A stretch of DNA of 64,000 nucleotides from Asterias rubens (GCF_902459465.1 NC_047070.1:11204001-11268000); one strand, 5' to 3'. Positions 23,501 to 35,397 are shown, counted from the first letter of the stretch. Notes: generated by a model not told the origin, from the sequence alone. A program made the numbers and translations.

Positions 23501-23854
23501 CCACGCTGTAGGAATTCCTTTACAGTGTGTTTTACGCACAATGGTGAAGAGCATTATGGCCAAGTGATAAAATATGTTAAATTTCCTTCAGATTGCACAT
23601 GTGACAATATCTGCTCATGTACATGTACTATGTATATTGCTTTTATCGAAATGTTCAAAGTATTATCTTACAAAATGTCTACGGATGATATTACTTCTGC
23701 TGCTGTAGAGCACATCGTCCCATGTGAAAGGAATGGGACAATACTTGTAGCAGTACCAGTTGAAGCCATTTGTAGCTTGTGTGTTTTTATGGACTTTGAA
23801 AATAATGATACATTATACCTATCGAAATGTCCTAATACTATTGAAGGTGATTAA
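20511..23854 (+). CDS. TNP2-like (EnSpm/CACTA-class) transposase
   Basis: Exon 1 is 20511-20901 (ATG, ends GACAGTG|GTAAGA). The intron is 20902-21374, ending TTACAG. Exon 2 is 21375-23854. The phase-1 join gives 2871 bp, 956 residues, uninterrupted. The N-terminus is basic then Ser/Asp-rich. A zinc ribbon follows (C-x2-C at about 275/278 and 289/292: FCGNC, CPNC). Then comes the Transposase_21/Tnp2 core: WYTDGIPLFKSSRFGIWPLY (Asp ~374), a KENMLIAGIWYGESKP block, GTCDMPAKC (Asp ~461), HGCPRC (Cys ~480/483) and IDWMHQVLLGIVRRF. The DUF4218-like part includes WLLYYSLPVLHGLL, MTSNIHQLLHL and GPLWVYSCFTFESLNGE (Glu ~718). D/D/E assignment is by family pattern. It would recognise and cut the element ends. 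Adjacent to the right subterminal array and divergent from the BEN gene. Confidence 0.87.
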
Positions 23855-24008
23855 CTTTGTCTACTTCTGCAAAGTGTGCAAGTGGAGTATATTGTTGAAA
23901 AGTGTAATACTTTTGTGGAATTTTCACTACCACCACCAGCATATACATGTATTGGAATGTTTGAATGACAAATTATACAGAAGACTGGTCAATTAAGCTC
24001 TACCTCTT

Positions 24009-24014
24009 AATAAA
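24009..24014 (+). terminator. Candidate polyadenylation signal for the transposase
   Basis: AATAAA 155 bp after the stop codon. A second AATAAA lies at 24258-24263, before the subterminal array. Which one is used cannot be told from sequence. Confidence 0.35.
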
Positions 24015-24424
24015 TTAACCGAATGCAAATGCAGGCCCCAGAAGTCTGGCTCATTAAAATCATTTTACAAGGCGCCGCTTTAATTGCTGTGTTCATCAAG
24101 CTGCATGTGACGTACATTACCCACATTCATGTAGATGCTGTTGATTGAGTGGGCGGGGCTTAATAGATCAATCTGTATTGTAAAACAGAAATGTTTTTAA
24201 ACTTCCTGCAGTCAGTACAAGTTTTGGACTGTGTTCTTTATGTCATGTAAAAACTGAAATAAAAAATAACTTATTCTGAAAAATTTTCACCAGGAGATGT
24301 TTTGTTATTAGTCCATTTGTCACACTGCCTATAATTGTTTGACAAATTGAACATGCATACATGTAGATGCATGCTCTCATACTGATGGGGGACAAGTTCT
24401 ACACATACTGACATATCATATATA

Positions 24425-24901
24425 TTTTGACAAGCTTGCCAACCAATTGATAATAGCTTGCATGATGCTTGGTAGCGACTGCTTGGCAAGCTTGCGGCAA
24501 CCTTGCCAATAGCTTTGCATGCTTGCGGCGACATGCTTTTAGCTTGGCAAGCTTGCGAAAACCTTGCAAATTGCTTGCCAATACCTTGGCAAGCTTGCAA
24601 AAATTTTGGCAAACTTGCGACAACTTTGCAAATAGCTTGGCAAGCTTGTCAATACCTTCGCAAGCTTGCAAAAGATCTTGGCAAGCTTCCCATGATAATG
24701 GCAAGCTTGCTGCAAGCTTGCAAGCAAGCTTCCCATGATAATGGCAAGCTTGCTGCAAGCTTGCAAGCTTGCAGTAAGATAGTAACAAGATTGCAGGCAA
24801 TAGTGCAAGCTTACTTAAGCTTGCAGCAAGCTTATTAAGCCTGCATCAAGCTAGTTACAAGCTTGCTGCAAGCTTGCTGCAAGCTAATTTTTCTGTAAGG
24901 G
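24425..24901. repeat. Right subterminal palindrome array and terminus
   Basis: About 19 AAGCTT palindromes, mostly GGCAAGCTTGC or TGCAAGCTTGC, end with the inverted terminus TGTAAGGG at 24894-24901. A ~44-bp sub-block containing GGCAAGCTTCCCATGATAA is repeated at about 24679 and 24723. Reading inward, the first 60 bp parallel the left end, including the phrase GTAACTAGCTTG. Confidence 0.8.
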
Positions 24902-25483
24902 ACACCGTGTATACTAACAATAACATGTACGGTAAGATATGCGAAGCTTCACTTCTTTCGTTCTAAATTTACACATTCCTGTTTGCACGCAAACGCATAC
25001 AGTTCACCCACCACACAACCATGACATTAAACTCCCTGTGTACAATACATATACATACATGTACATACATTACACGCAAGACAGTACACACACGGCAGCA
25101 CAACATACATGTACATGTACATTTACATGTACAGGCATTATGTAACGATGGATAGTGAAAGGTTCGTCTGCTGATCGAAGAGTTTACCTATAATAATTAA
25201 ATTAATGCTTCAAACAAAAGACTAAAGTGGGCTATGATCATCAAACATAAAAATTAACGTTTATCCTTTTGATGAAACTGTACACAAATTCATATAAAAG
25301 GTGTCAACCAAATATTGTAAAGCGGCCAATGAACTGTGCACTTGAAAGTTTCTGCATCTGCACTGGAGCGCGGGAAATTGTATATTACTACGCATGCGCA
25401 AGCGTGTGCCAACTACCCTCGACACCGCGCGCACGTAGTGAGTCTTGTCTTATCTCGTCAGTGTGACACAGAAGACTCGTAAC
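24902..25483. repeat. ACATGT/TGTACA microsatellite and spacer
   Basis: Imperfect ACATACATGTACAT-type repeats at about 25045-25140. The rest (25141-25483) shows no gene. Confidence 0.5.
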
Positions 25484-27474
25484 TTACCAATGACAAGGAC
25501 GATTCTTGTCATCATGACGAGAACACGCGCGCTGAATGTTTTCAGTGTAATCAAGGAAAAATTTAAGCTGGCAAGCATACATTGACTCATAAACCTGCAT
25601 TAAAAATCTATGTGTCATTTTGAAGCTGCTACAAGTTTGGAGACGTAACAGAGTACCCTGCTTGTGCGTTTCGTCCACTTCATTGCTTGAAGGGGAAAAT
25701 GCATCAAAGGATAACTGTTGAAAAATGTAGGTTTTATAAAAAGGAGAATCAAGATCAGATGGTTGAGGAACAATCATTTGTGAGAATTCTTCATTGATTC
25801 TCTATCGAGCACTTGGTTTGGAAGTTTTTACTACTTGCTTTGGCTTGTTATGTAACTGCTGCACCATCAAAATTTACCTGAGTGCTATGTAATTGAGTCT
25901 CTTCGTTCATGTCACTGGTATCGCTGATATCATCAAACAATTCTGAAAGAATGTCAGTGCTACTGTTGAAATAATGAAGAAGACTCAACTGAAAGCCAAT
26001 GTTTGTATGCTTTGGCAGTTGCCAATCAGCAAAAATATTACCAGATGCAATTGCCTCATCAGTGACAAGTGATCCAATACCGACAGGTCTGCAACAATCT
26101 TTGAACAGAAGATTGAAATGACCACACAGTGTAACTGAACTAGGTGTGTACAAGATACATATATGATAATCGTTATGCAAAACAGATTTATCAACAGGGT
26201 ACCTTGCAACTTCTTTCAACTCTGTGCCGATTTTTTGGTATACTCTAATTGCAGTCTGGGTAGCATAAGACGCAGCACAAATCTCAAGGTGACCTGCGTA
26301 AGTACCAGCATTTATGTCATCCTTAATTCGAGAAATGAAATCTGGATACGACTTATTTGAATCTACTTCTAAAAGGTGCCGTCTCTCCGCATCTGGTAAT
26401 AGTTCAAAAATACCTACATGGTTTTCTAAAACAGTACACACTCCTTGCCTAATTAATAAAGAAATGTGATCCTCTCGCTCACGTAACAAACCTACAATTG
26501 GAAGTCCAACCGAGTTTCTTGGACATTTCAGTAAATTTGAATTTCCAAAAAACTGCAAGACACCGATAGAAACAAGCTCCATCACCAAAGATATTAATGC
26601 TTGAGAAGTCAGATGTCTTATTACCTGATAATAGTTCCACATCAGACAATAATTCTGAAGGCTTTGTTTGCTGAGCCATAATGGATGTTCCATGCCAGCT
26701 TCTAGCAAAACCTTTAGAAGTAACTGCTGCATATGATGCAAGTACATCTACATTATCTACTGAGAGGATAGTAAAGGAAGATTTATGCAAAGTAGAAAGT
26801 TTATTATTTGCAGATCTACTTTCCTTAATCTCTTCAAGAAATCTTTCCAATGTATCTCTGGAGACACAAAGTGCAGCCTTGTTAAACATCTGCATAAGTT
26901 TACTTGAATTTGATAAGCGACGTATGCAGTTTGCAGTCACAATGTGAAAAGGGTAATTATTGCACTCATTCAAAATGAAGTGCAAGATCAAAGTAACATT
27001 CAAACGCCTGTACCGCTGAAGTTTTGCTTGATCACTTACAGCAGAGGGAAGTGCATATGTTTGGAAATAAGAAAAATGTGCATGCCTCTGCTCTTTGTCA
27101 CTCATGGTAATGAAAGATATAAAGTTGAATATGACAGGGTCTATTATTTCAAGCAATTTTTCGTAATTAAAATCAACAACTGCCAAAGGATTTTGCTTAT
27201 AGTATTCAGTCACTAATCTTGACTGAAGTTTCAATCTCCTTGCTATCTCTGGGATGGTGTGCTCCAGTGACAAATTAAAATTGGTGCTTGCATCAGTTGC
27301 AAGTGGTGGAGAGGAATCACTTGAATCTTTTTGCTTTAACCTCAGCAAACGAATTTTTGCATGAGCTTGATGCAAAGCCTTCTTTAAATCTATATGGGTG
27401 TGCATTAGGAGTGTGCTTTTGCGCCGGGCATCCATACGATGAGATACTGCAAAATGTGTCGAGGGTGAAGTCAC
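25484..27474 (-). pseudogene. Transposon-type protein with C-terminal OTU-like protease domain, frameshifted
   Basis: An upstream frame (27474 to 26479) encodes about 300 residues of a family seen in cnidarian and echinoderm repeats: LILHFILNECNNYPFHIVTA, FTILSVDNVDVLASYAAV and RSWHGTS. It leads into NIFGDGACFYRCLAVF, matching the OTU cysteine-protease signature GDGxCxxR with the Cys in place. Between about 26545 and 26480 the pattern moves to another frame: LLREREDHISLL, TYAGHLEICAASYATQTAIR and later GHFNLLF (candidate catalytic His). A donor CTCAG|GTAAAT at 25878 and acceptor TTCAACAG at 25714 join in phase 0 to a last exon ending at 25484. OTU enzymes remove ubiquitin; the element's use of one is unknown. 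The frameshift argues for decay. Confidence 0.6.
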
Positions 27475-27479
27475 GTTGT

Positions 27480-27850
27480 TAGTGTCGAGGCCGAGGTTTC
27501 AGGTGTCGTTGTCCTTGTCAGTGTGGCGGTCGATGCTTCAGGTGTCGTTGTCCTTGTCACTGGTGGTGGCCAAGATTCCAGGTGTGGTGGTAGAGGTTTC
27601 ACGCGTCGATGTCCTTATCAGTGTGGGGGTCGAGGTTTCAGGTGTCGTTGTCCTAATCAGTCAGTCAGTGCCTGGTAGAGGTGTCAGGTGTCGATGTTGT
27701 TATCCATGTGGAGGCCAGGCTTCAGGTGTCATTGTCCTTGTCAGTGTGGCAGTAGAGGTTTCAGGTGTCGCTGTCCTTGTCAGTGTGGCGGGCAAGGTTT
27801 CAGGTGACGCTGTCCTTGTCGTGTTCCTGTCGAGGTCGGGGTTCCAGGTG
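27480..27850. repeat. Degenerate minisatellite
   Basis: Repeats of the theme GTTTCAGGTGTCGTTGTCCT followed by TGTCAGTGTGG, spaced about 45-50 bp with indels. It abuts the start of the OTU-type gene. Long plus-strand ORFs here are artefacts of the repeat. Confidence 0.75.
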
Positions 27851-28049
27851 TCGTATCATGCCAGTACAGATCAGTAATGGGCCATTACAACACACAGTAC
27901 TAATGCGGTATTGCGAAGTGGTGGTTAAGAAAGTTTTTTACTATTTTTACATGAGCCCTTACTAGTAGGAGAAAAGTTTTTAAGTCGCAGCAATTGAAAC
28001 CAGGTTATTAAGTACTTATATTTCATAAAGAGTTTTTTGGTAACACATG

Positions 28050-28690
28050 TTACGCTCTCTGAGAGTACCTCAAACCAAGTTTTGACATGTGTAAATTGGG
28101 CTGTACTGAAATTTCACATGTTTTTTTCCTGAAAGAAACAGCCCAATGAGTGGTGACTATCTGTTCGTTTTGTTCATGGGTTTTCCTGAGTCGACCCACA
28201 AACATGAATGTAAATTTTGCCAATGGTTGTTCAGCCGGTTTAGCTAGTTGTTCTTGCGCATTATCGATTTCCATCCTCTCTTCAAATTGTTCTTCTACTT
28301 GCTTCAACATTTTATCAACGAAAACTTGAAATTCTGGATCTTTTCCAGGTTTTATGTGCTTTTTATCATTCAAAGAAAAGTTGGCAAGCTCTAACAGAAT
28401 GAGCTCCTGTATACACCTTGTGGTGACAACACTGGATGGCAAGCCTAAAAGTTCCTTCAGATCATTTATCAGGTTATCATGGTGTATCAGGGAGAACATT
28501 CTCAAGCAACTCGGGAAGCAACACTCCATTGTCTATGTATGCAAAGTATTCAAACGATGCTGGACACAGCATAAGCTGGGAAGATGATTTGTTCAGGGCA
28601 AGTTGTTTGAGCTCGTTGTTTTCGACAGAATGCGAAAATCCCCATCCTTATCTCTGTGGAATCCATGAGCATGGATGTTGTTGACTAATG
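28050..28690 (-). pseudogene. Unidentified coding remnant
   Basis: One frame (28529 to 28050) encodes DNLINDLKELLGLPSSVV, TRCIQELILLELANFSL and an acidic helix. Immediately upstream another frame gives NNELKQLALNKSSSQLMLC and FEYFAYIDNGVLLPELLENV, so one gene with a frameshift near 28500 is plausible. I do not recognise the family. The style resembles transposase C-terminal tails, but that is weak. It lies on the same strand as the neighbouring transposon genes. Confidence 0.35.
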
Positions 28691-28699
28691 TTTGGTAGT

Positions 28700-29130
28700 C
28701 TCACTGTGCGTAATCTGATTCCTTCGCTACCAGGTACTAATGATGTTATTCTGAAATGAAATTCAACACAATTAAAAATAGTAAAACGAAAAGGTCAAAA
28801 TTATCAATAAAGAAATTTAAATAAAGCGATGATGATACAGCACTTTTTGATACAACCAGGGTTTTGAGTCATTAAAAATATGTACAAACCTGGAACTAGA
28901 CTGTAAAAATATGTATTGCATCATTTGGTTTATGAAATGACTCTAACTTCAATTTGACAGTGCTTAAACACATCAGTTCCCTGACAGTTTTTTTTTTTTT
29001 AGATCCATAAGGTCATTGACTCAATACATGGGTGAGAATAAGAGACAGGAAAACGGGGTTTCATTTGTCATTGTATTGCATGCAAAGAGCTTGTACTTGT
29101 GAGTGAATATCGCTGATTTTCAGTCACAGT
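28700..29130. other. Non-coding spacer
   Basis: AT-rich, with a T-run at about 28988-29000. Nothing else seen. Confidence 0.4.
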
Positions 29131-29140
29131 AAGTGTTCCA

Positions 29141-29706
29141 TTATTCTTGAATTGTGTGATATATGCAAACAACATAGTTGGGAAGCGGCACATCAAGAAG
29201 AATTGCATCCTTCCAAATGGCAATTGCAGTGTAGAGCATACACCAGTCCTTGGATCTTAAGCACCATTTTCCTGATTTGTGATGGATAACATGTTGAACC
29301 CTGCACTTGTAAGTGGTACAATTTGACAGTGGAAATTTTGAGTGGAAGATAGAAAATATTTGATGTCCATGCCCAAACATCCTCTCCACCCATTTATTCC
29401 AGTAACCGTCCTTTTTGGGGTCAATATTTGCTTCTACATTGGGTATGTCATCCCCAAAGTAGAAGAGTGTGATAGGCCAGAAGTCCAGTAGACTGGGAAA
29501 TATATTCCCTTTAAGACCTTGACAGTTGTTGATGTTAGTAATGCCAAAGTCAGTTGTTTTGCATCCCTGTATAGCCTCCACCATTGCTCATTAGGAAGCT
29601 TATGGCACACAAACTGGAGAGATTCGTTTAGCGCACTCAGGTCAATTTTCACTCCTGATGATATGAGGGTAGGCTTTAAGAGAGATTTGAATTCATCTTC
29701 ATACAT
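29141..29706 (-). pseudogene. Unidentified coding remnant
   Basis: Two overlapping minus frames of protein-like composition: VKIDLSALNESLQFVCHKLP with NEQWWRLYRDAKQLT, then GLKGNIFPSLLDFWPITLFY, DGYWNKWVERMFGHGHQIF and a Cys/His-containing segment. The switch near 29510 suggests a frameshift or an intron. No family recognised. Possibly part of the DUF7869-type element further upstream on the same strand. Confidence 0.3.
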
Positions 29707-29959
29707 GTATTTTCGAACAAATTTACTTTCCGCTTTCTTGGAACTGCATCACAAAGTTTCTAACGCACCCAACCGATTATCTCATCTACATTCTTTGTGT
29801 CCTCAATTAAAAGATTTCATCTGCTGTTAAACTTAAACTGGCCTGAATCTCATTTCTTTTACGAGTGTGAAATGAATATATTAACTACTATTTAAAACAC
29901 TGTCAAAATGGTTTAATATGTTAGATGCATGTACATTAGCACCCTAGGTCCTTCAAATA

Positions 29960-30860
29960 TATCTGTTATTAAATCATGTAACCTTGGCTTTGCATTGAGT
30001 GAACCATTCCAGCAAGGAATTAAAAATATCAGGAATGAATGAGATTGTTCAACAATGCAAAAGGGACACTTTCCTGGTAAGCTATTTTGGCTAGATGTAG
30101 CCAATCGAGTTAACCAGAAGAAAGGTACAACACTCCACTTAAGACCCAGTATACATTGTACCTGCCCCAATATTGCTGTGTTGTAGTGGTAGTTCTAGTT
30201 CAGCTAGATGTAGCTGATTGAGACTGCCATGCTTATTTCAGCCACTCTAGTCATAAGGATGTGTAGTTGTAATACGTAACATCCTGAAATGGCAGGCCTG
30301 GGGCTGATTTCACAAAGCAATTCAATTCATCGCAAGACAAATTGTCAGTATCACCAATTGTGATTTGTATTGTACTATGCAACTACGATTGATTTGCAGT
30401 TAAGATCAATCTTCCCAGTTCTACCCAAGGTCTGAATCAGTGGCTATGGCTTTAGCTTAATCATCATTTAAACAAGGGTTGAAGTGTTGGTTGCCCATAG
30501 CAATGCCTTAAGCCACAACAAAGCCACAGCCATCAACTTAGATGTGCCCGTATTGTGGCAGGATATGTAAACATACCATCACAATTGGTGGACACCACCG
30601 GTTCCCTGCTGCAATGTAGTGGTGTACTAGTTTGGCCAGGTGTGGCTGAATGAGAATGCCAAACATACATGCAAAGAAATTGCTTGCTGGAACATTTAGA
30701 TGTTAGACTAGTGAAGTATCTATAAATGGTACGCTAGTTTTGCTAGATATAGCTAAATGAGTGTGTCATTAAAGATAAGGACACCAATTTTCATTAGTTT
30801 GCAGAACTAATTTGTAATATTTTAAGCAGATACAGGTTCAAAAAACAATTATCGCTAAAA
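29960..30860. repeat. Dispersed repeat sharing sequence with 54210-54790
   Basis: Phrases in the same order as at 54235-54770: ATGCAAAAGGGACACTTTCC, ATTTTGGCTAGATGTAGCCA, CCTGCCCCAATATTGCTGTG, CAGCTAGATGTAGCTGATTG and AAGGATGTGTAGTT. The repeated TGGCTAGATGTAGCCA is a near-palindrome. Old and diverged copy; non-coding. Confidence 0.6.
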
Positions 30861-31914
30861 ATAAATTATGGGAACAAATGAAATTGGCTTAGAACTCCTT
30901 AACCTAAAACATGGCTTGCAGGACAATTCAATTTCAACCTATATCAGACTACCTCATGTTTAAGGTGCAAAATGTTGGTATTGTACATGTATGTGCCGTT
31001 CAATGGGTAGCATTACTGGATGTGTTATGAGAGGTCGGAGCAGCCTGTGGTACCTGTGTTGTGTTTTCCAAAGTGGAACCATGATCAACAATTATTATAT
31101 GCCTTCCAGCAGTCGGATATGATTGTTGATCCAGTAGCAACATATTATTAAATTCAAGGAATAAGTGTTGTTCAATCCTGCTAAGACACATCAAATGCTA
31201 AAACATCTTTTGTCTCATGACAAATGCTTAACACCCTCTATCAGACAACCTTGTGTTGTGCAAAACCCTGGTATTAATTATAGACAATTCTACGTTACGG
31301 ACATTACATTTTATACAGATTTTACTACTTAATGACTACAGTTAATCAGTTAATACTACAGCCAAATGTTTATTTAATTTTTTTTTTACCACAATATAGT
31401 GTTCTGTATGGAGAGCATACACTGTGAATTTTAGTAAATATTAACCATTAAGGATATGTTGTTGCTCCTGTTATGGACATTACATTTGAGGACCCTTAAC
31501 ATTTGTACAAAAGTCTGTGAGGTTAGGGTTTCCATCAATGAAATTTTGGTACCAAGTAGTCAGTTGGATAATTTGTAAAAGGGAAAGAAGCAGATTTGGC
31601 AGAATTTGTAACACAATTGGTCTACAGACTACAAAAATGGTCTTACGGACGTTACATTTGGAGCGTTATGGACATAACACTTTTGACCACCATCACAAAA
31701 AGCTAAAATTTCCAATTTAATTTGGTTTCATGTTACTTCATTGTCAACAATGGTCAAGTTTTTTAGTTTGAGGAAACTTTTGAATTGAGACAAGTGTATT
31801 TTTTACCATGTCCTTTTTGTGTATACGACTGACCGCTTTTTACAAAGCTATAACATCCAGAGTACAAAGCCCACAACATTTGATGCCTTGGGTGTCAAGT
31901 ACAAATCAGTCTAT
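30861..31914. other. Spacer with a recurring short phrase
   Basis: No gene. The phrase GGACATTACATTT (or GGACGTTACATTT) occurs at about 31300, 31475 and 31640, suggesting a degenerate ~170-bp repeat. Confidence 0.4.
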
Positions 31915-32262
31915 AAACTTAGTGGAAATAATAAAGACAGTGGACTCTAATTGTCTAAGACCAGTCTTCTCACGTGGTGTATCTCAACAAATGCATAAAA
32001 TAACAAACCTGTGAAAATTTGAGCTCAATCGGTCATTGAAGTTGCGAGGTAATAATGGAAGAAGAAATACCCTTGTCACACGAAGTTGTGTGCTTTCTGA
32101 AGCTTGATTTTGAGACATCAAATTCGTGGAAAATTACTTCGTTCTCGAAAACTACTCCACTTCAGAGGGAGCCATTTCTCATAATGTTTTATACCATCAA
32201 CAACCATCATGCTAATAATTATTTTGAGTAATTACCAATAGTGTCCACTGCCTTAAAAGGAA
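31915..32262. repeat. MITE copy
   Basis: Same family as 53556-53946: near-terminal CTTCTCACGTGGTGTATCTC, then CAAACCTGTGAAAATTTGAG, CTTGTCACACGAAGTTGTGT, CACTTCAGAGGGAGCCATTT and the terminus GTAATTACCAATAGTGTCCA ending CTGCCTTAAA. Confidence 0.8.
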
Positions 32263-32924
32263 CATGTTGCCTCCGATGGATCGGAAGAGTTGGTCTATAA
32301 AAAGCATTTGTAGCCGTTTGTCATAAAATGCATATGGTTTGAGAGATGTTGTAAATTAAAAGTAGAATACAATGATACACACAAATTTGCCTCAAAATTG
32401 CGTGGTTTTCCTTTTACTTTGCGAACTAAAACATGGTCGACCATTTATGGGAGTCAAAAAGTAGTCAATTCTATTCATATATTTCCTCATATTTTGATTT
32501 GAGACACCTACTAAGAAGCACTTCACTGGGTAGTTTTTTGCACCTGGTAAGGTCAAAGAGTTCTCCAATTGTGTTTGATCTACTTAAGGTGGCTTTGAAT
32601 GAATCAGAACTCTTCTAACCAGGTGCCCTTACTTTAATTTGAGTCCACTTGCTGGTGTATGTGCCAGTGAACCATCTCAGTTCAACACTGTCCCCATCTA
32701 TAGAGGTTACCTCCCCTACTTGGGGCCATTCATTTGAGTACTCTTCCAGATGAGTAGCAACCATCTTCCCCACAACCAGCTCCGATGGTTTCCTGGATGC
32801 TACCTTCTCCCCAAGACGAACATTACAAATCAATAAAATTTGTATGTTTGATATTGTTAATCGAACTTCATTGTTACTTCAATGTTACTTTTCAAAACAC
32901 CTTTTCTCGCAGGGTCAACTGAAC

Positions 32925-33005
32925 CTATATTCCGACACCCCTATGTTCCGACACCCCTATTTCTTCCGACACCCCTATTTCTTCCGACACCCCTCTGTTC
33001 CGACA
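32925..33005. repeat. Short tandem repeat TTCCGACACCCCTAT
   Basis: Five units of 15-18 bp, differing by an inserted TTC. The phrase TTCCGACAATGTTTTTT appears just after and again at about 33312. Confidence 0.8.
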
Positions 33006-33034
33006 ATGTTTTTTCACACCTATTAAGGGTTTAC

Positions 33035-33275
33035 AAGGTGCTACGACGCATACAGCAGCCACAGCCAGGAGTACCGGGCGAACCCCTTCTCTTTTTGATA
33101 TAAATTGCACTGGGTTGTTTTACATGCGTTACACAACACATGGGACCAGCAGCTTTACGTCCCATCCGAAGGACGAAGCAATGGTTAAGTGTCTTGCTTC
33201 GAACCCACACTCTGCTGATCACAAACACCAGAGTTTGAATTCGGTGCGCTTAACCGCTCGAGCACACCAGTTATC
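33035..33275 (-). repeat. tRNA-derived SINE
   Basis: On the minus strand: a tRNA-like head with TGCTCGAGCGGTTAAGCGCA (A-box region of a Leu/Ser-type tRNA) and GTGGGTTCGAAG (B box). A body follows containing TTCGTCCTTCGGATGGGACG and AAGAGAAGGGGTTCGCCCGG. This body is shared by SINEs of many marine invertebrates. Confidence 0.7.
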
Positions 33276-35397
33276 CAACCAATCTATCAAGTTTTCATTT
33301 GGATTGATTAATTCCGACAATGTTTTTTTCGCACATAAAAAATCTGTTGAGCAATAGTAAAAAATATTTGTCCCACAACTTCAAAGTGAAGACCATGTAG
33401 AAATTAACATTTGTATTCGTTCTACTTGCTGGAAGGTTCACATTTTTCAAACTGTCTCTCTTATCTGATAAACCTCTTTATCTGAAATTTGTTGTAAAGC
33501 AACAAAGAAGAAACTCTGGGAAGGAAACATACCTAATGTGGCTGGAGACAATCATCAGGTGAGAAGTTGTCCTCCGATAGAGCCGATAGAGCCACTGTAT
33601 CGGCCGATGGTGTTCCTGCAGCAGCAATCTTTGCACCAAGAATTGCTGCGATGGGAGGATGGGGTAGGGGTGCAAGGTTTCCTGTAAAGTTTCAGATTAA
33701 CATGTTTGGTTTGAATCAGTTAAAATTTAAACAGGCCAATATCAATATACTGTACATGTACATGTACTAAAAAAGTGTACCAGATAAAGTTTCATATGTA
33801 TAGCCAGTGAGGAACTTCAGAGATTTGTTACCATGGTTACCAAAAAGGTTACCTACATGTTTAGTGACTCAATTGAAATTGATCGATGTACAACTGTATA
33901 TACCCATCAATTGTAGATTCAGTTAAACTTGAAAAATGGAAACAAAAACCAATAGTTTTGAATTAGGCCTTCATTATGAAAAACTATTATACATGAACGT
34001 TTCTTTTGTCACTAGAGAATAGAGATGTCATTATCATTGCACTTGAATGCTCAAATTATTGTCTTACTTGACTGACGTTCTCTCCCAAAGCCAGAGAGAA
34101 GTTCGTGCCACTCAGTCGTCTCATCCTCACTAAAGTAGTGCCTTGCTTTGATGAGGTCTCGCTGCAGTTTGTGTATTTGGAGGGGCTCAAAGTCGGGATG
34201 AATTGGTTTAGAATGTTGTGGTGGGTGTTTGAGGAGCAGGTACGTTTGAACGTCCTCTGCATAAGAGCATTGAAGCCAAGACTCTCCAGTACTGCTCCAG
34301 TTCTTTGTAAGCATGATTTTTTTCCCTGCAGCAGAAAACAAACATTTGAAAGGCCTTTGCAAGCTAACATGAAACACCAAAAAAAAAAATTAAACAATTG
34401 TTTATAATCACCCTAGACAGTTTCACTGTCCCTATTGGTGGAGAGAGCGACACATGGGAGAGTTTAAATGGTTTATGGAGCTGGAGCTGTTAAAGATCGG
34501 CTGGCTTCTATGTGTCGGACGCGCAAGCTCATGTATGCCAATTTTGTTATGTGGATCGAAATTCATAGCTTTTAGTAACAGCACGTAATCAATTTCCAAA
34601 CACGCGTACACACAACCCGCACGGCCAAACAGATTTTTTATTTTTTGAAAAGGATGGATGCTGACATGGTGGAATCATTGTGATAAACCAAGTGGTTGTA
34701 CGTTTACCAGACTTAATTCAATCAAGGATGGTGGCAATTTAAGCTGTCGTGCCATAAATGTATAATGTACATTTTTTACTTTTACCAAAGTTCCTGCCAA
34801 TCACAAAAATGCAACAAGGGTTAGCCTTGCTGCAGTACTAACAGGTTTTAGATCAGAGTAGTACATATTTAACAAATAAGTATGGATTAAATCAAAGTTA
34901 AAGAAAAACAGAGTGTATAGTTACAGAAATCACCAACCTTCTTAAATATGCCAAGCTCAGCGCGGGGACACACAGGGCCAAAACAAACTTGTTCTTGTTC
35001 TCTCTCCCGCAATTGTCCAATTGTAGGTAGAGGGTTGGGAGCAGCATGTTGATGGTAAGGTTACTATCGTGGGGAACCTCTTTAAAATCAAGGAACACGT
35101 GGTGACCTCGTCAATGCACGATGACGCCCGATACGTGTGTTTGCAACTTCCATACATCGGCGAAAGTGATTTGGGAATAACCAAAAACTTTGGTAGACTT
35201 GTGGACTTTTGGTCCATTCCATCAATTATTATGGACATGTATCGCTGTGGTGCTGTTTTGATTTTTGAATGTGTTTATAATATTTTTGTCTCTCAATGCG
35301 GGAAAATAAAATAAAATAAAATTTCAACTGTTTGTTTAATGGTTCTGTACAATCTGATTAGAAAACCAGATCCCAAAACAGTTTAGGTATCAATTAC

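Larger units (their letters stand above)
13461..24901. mobile_element. Two-gene DNA transposon (TNP2-like transposase + BEN protein), 11.4 kb
   Basis: The left end reads CCCTTACACAAATTT at 13461. The right end, read inward on the other strand, begins CCCTTACAGAAAAATT at 24901. Both are followed at once by arrays of the palindrome GCAAGCTTGC. The 3 bp flanking each end are ATA (left) and ACA (right): a possible 3-bp target duplication with one mismatch. The interior holds only two genes, divergently arranged and both apparently intact: a BEN-domain protein (19669-14740, minus) and a TNP2-like transposase (20511-23854, plus). Length, large subterminal repeat arrays, two proteins and transposase type fit the EnSpm/CACTA class. 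The termini are not the canonical CACT(A/G), so the exact superfamily is open. The intact genes and the position at the 5' edge of a decayed gene suggest a younger, nested insertion. Confidence 0.72.

Noticed and set aside
24271..24838. Several overlapping Cys/Ala/Lys-rich ORFs on both strands
   Set aside because: Created by the palindromic GCAAGCTTGC array, open in many frames because the unit lacks stops.
27480..27850. CRISPR-like direct repeats
   Set aside because: Repeats are degenerate with no unique equal-length spacers, and the DNA is eukaryotic.
27476..27965. Val/Ser-rich plus-strand ORFs
   Set aside because: Readthrough of a degenerate minisatellite.
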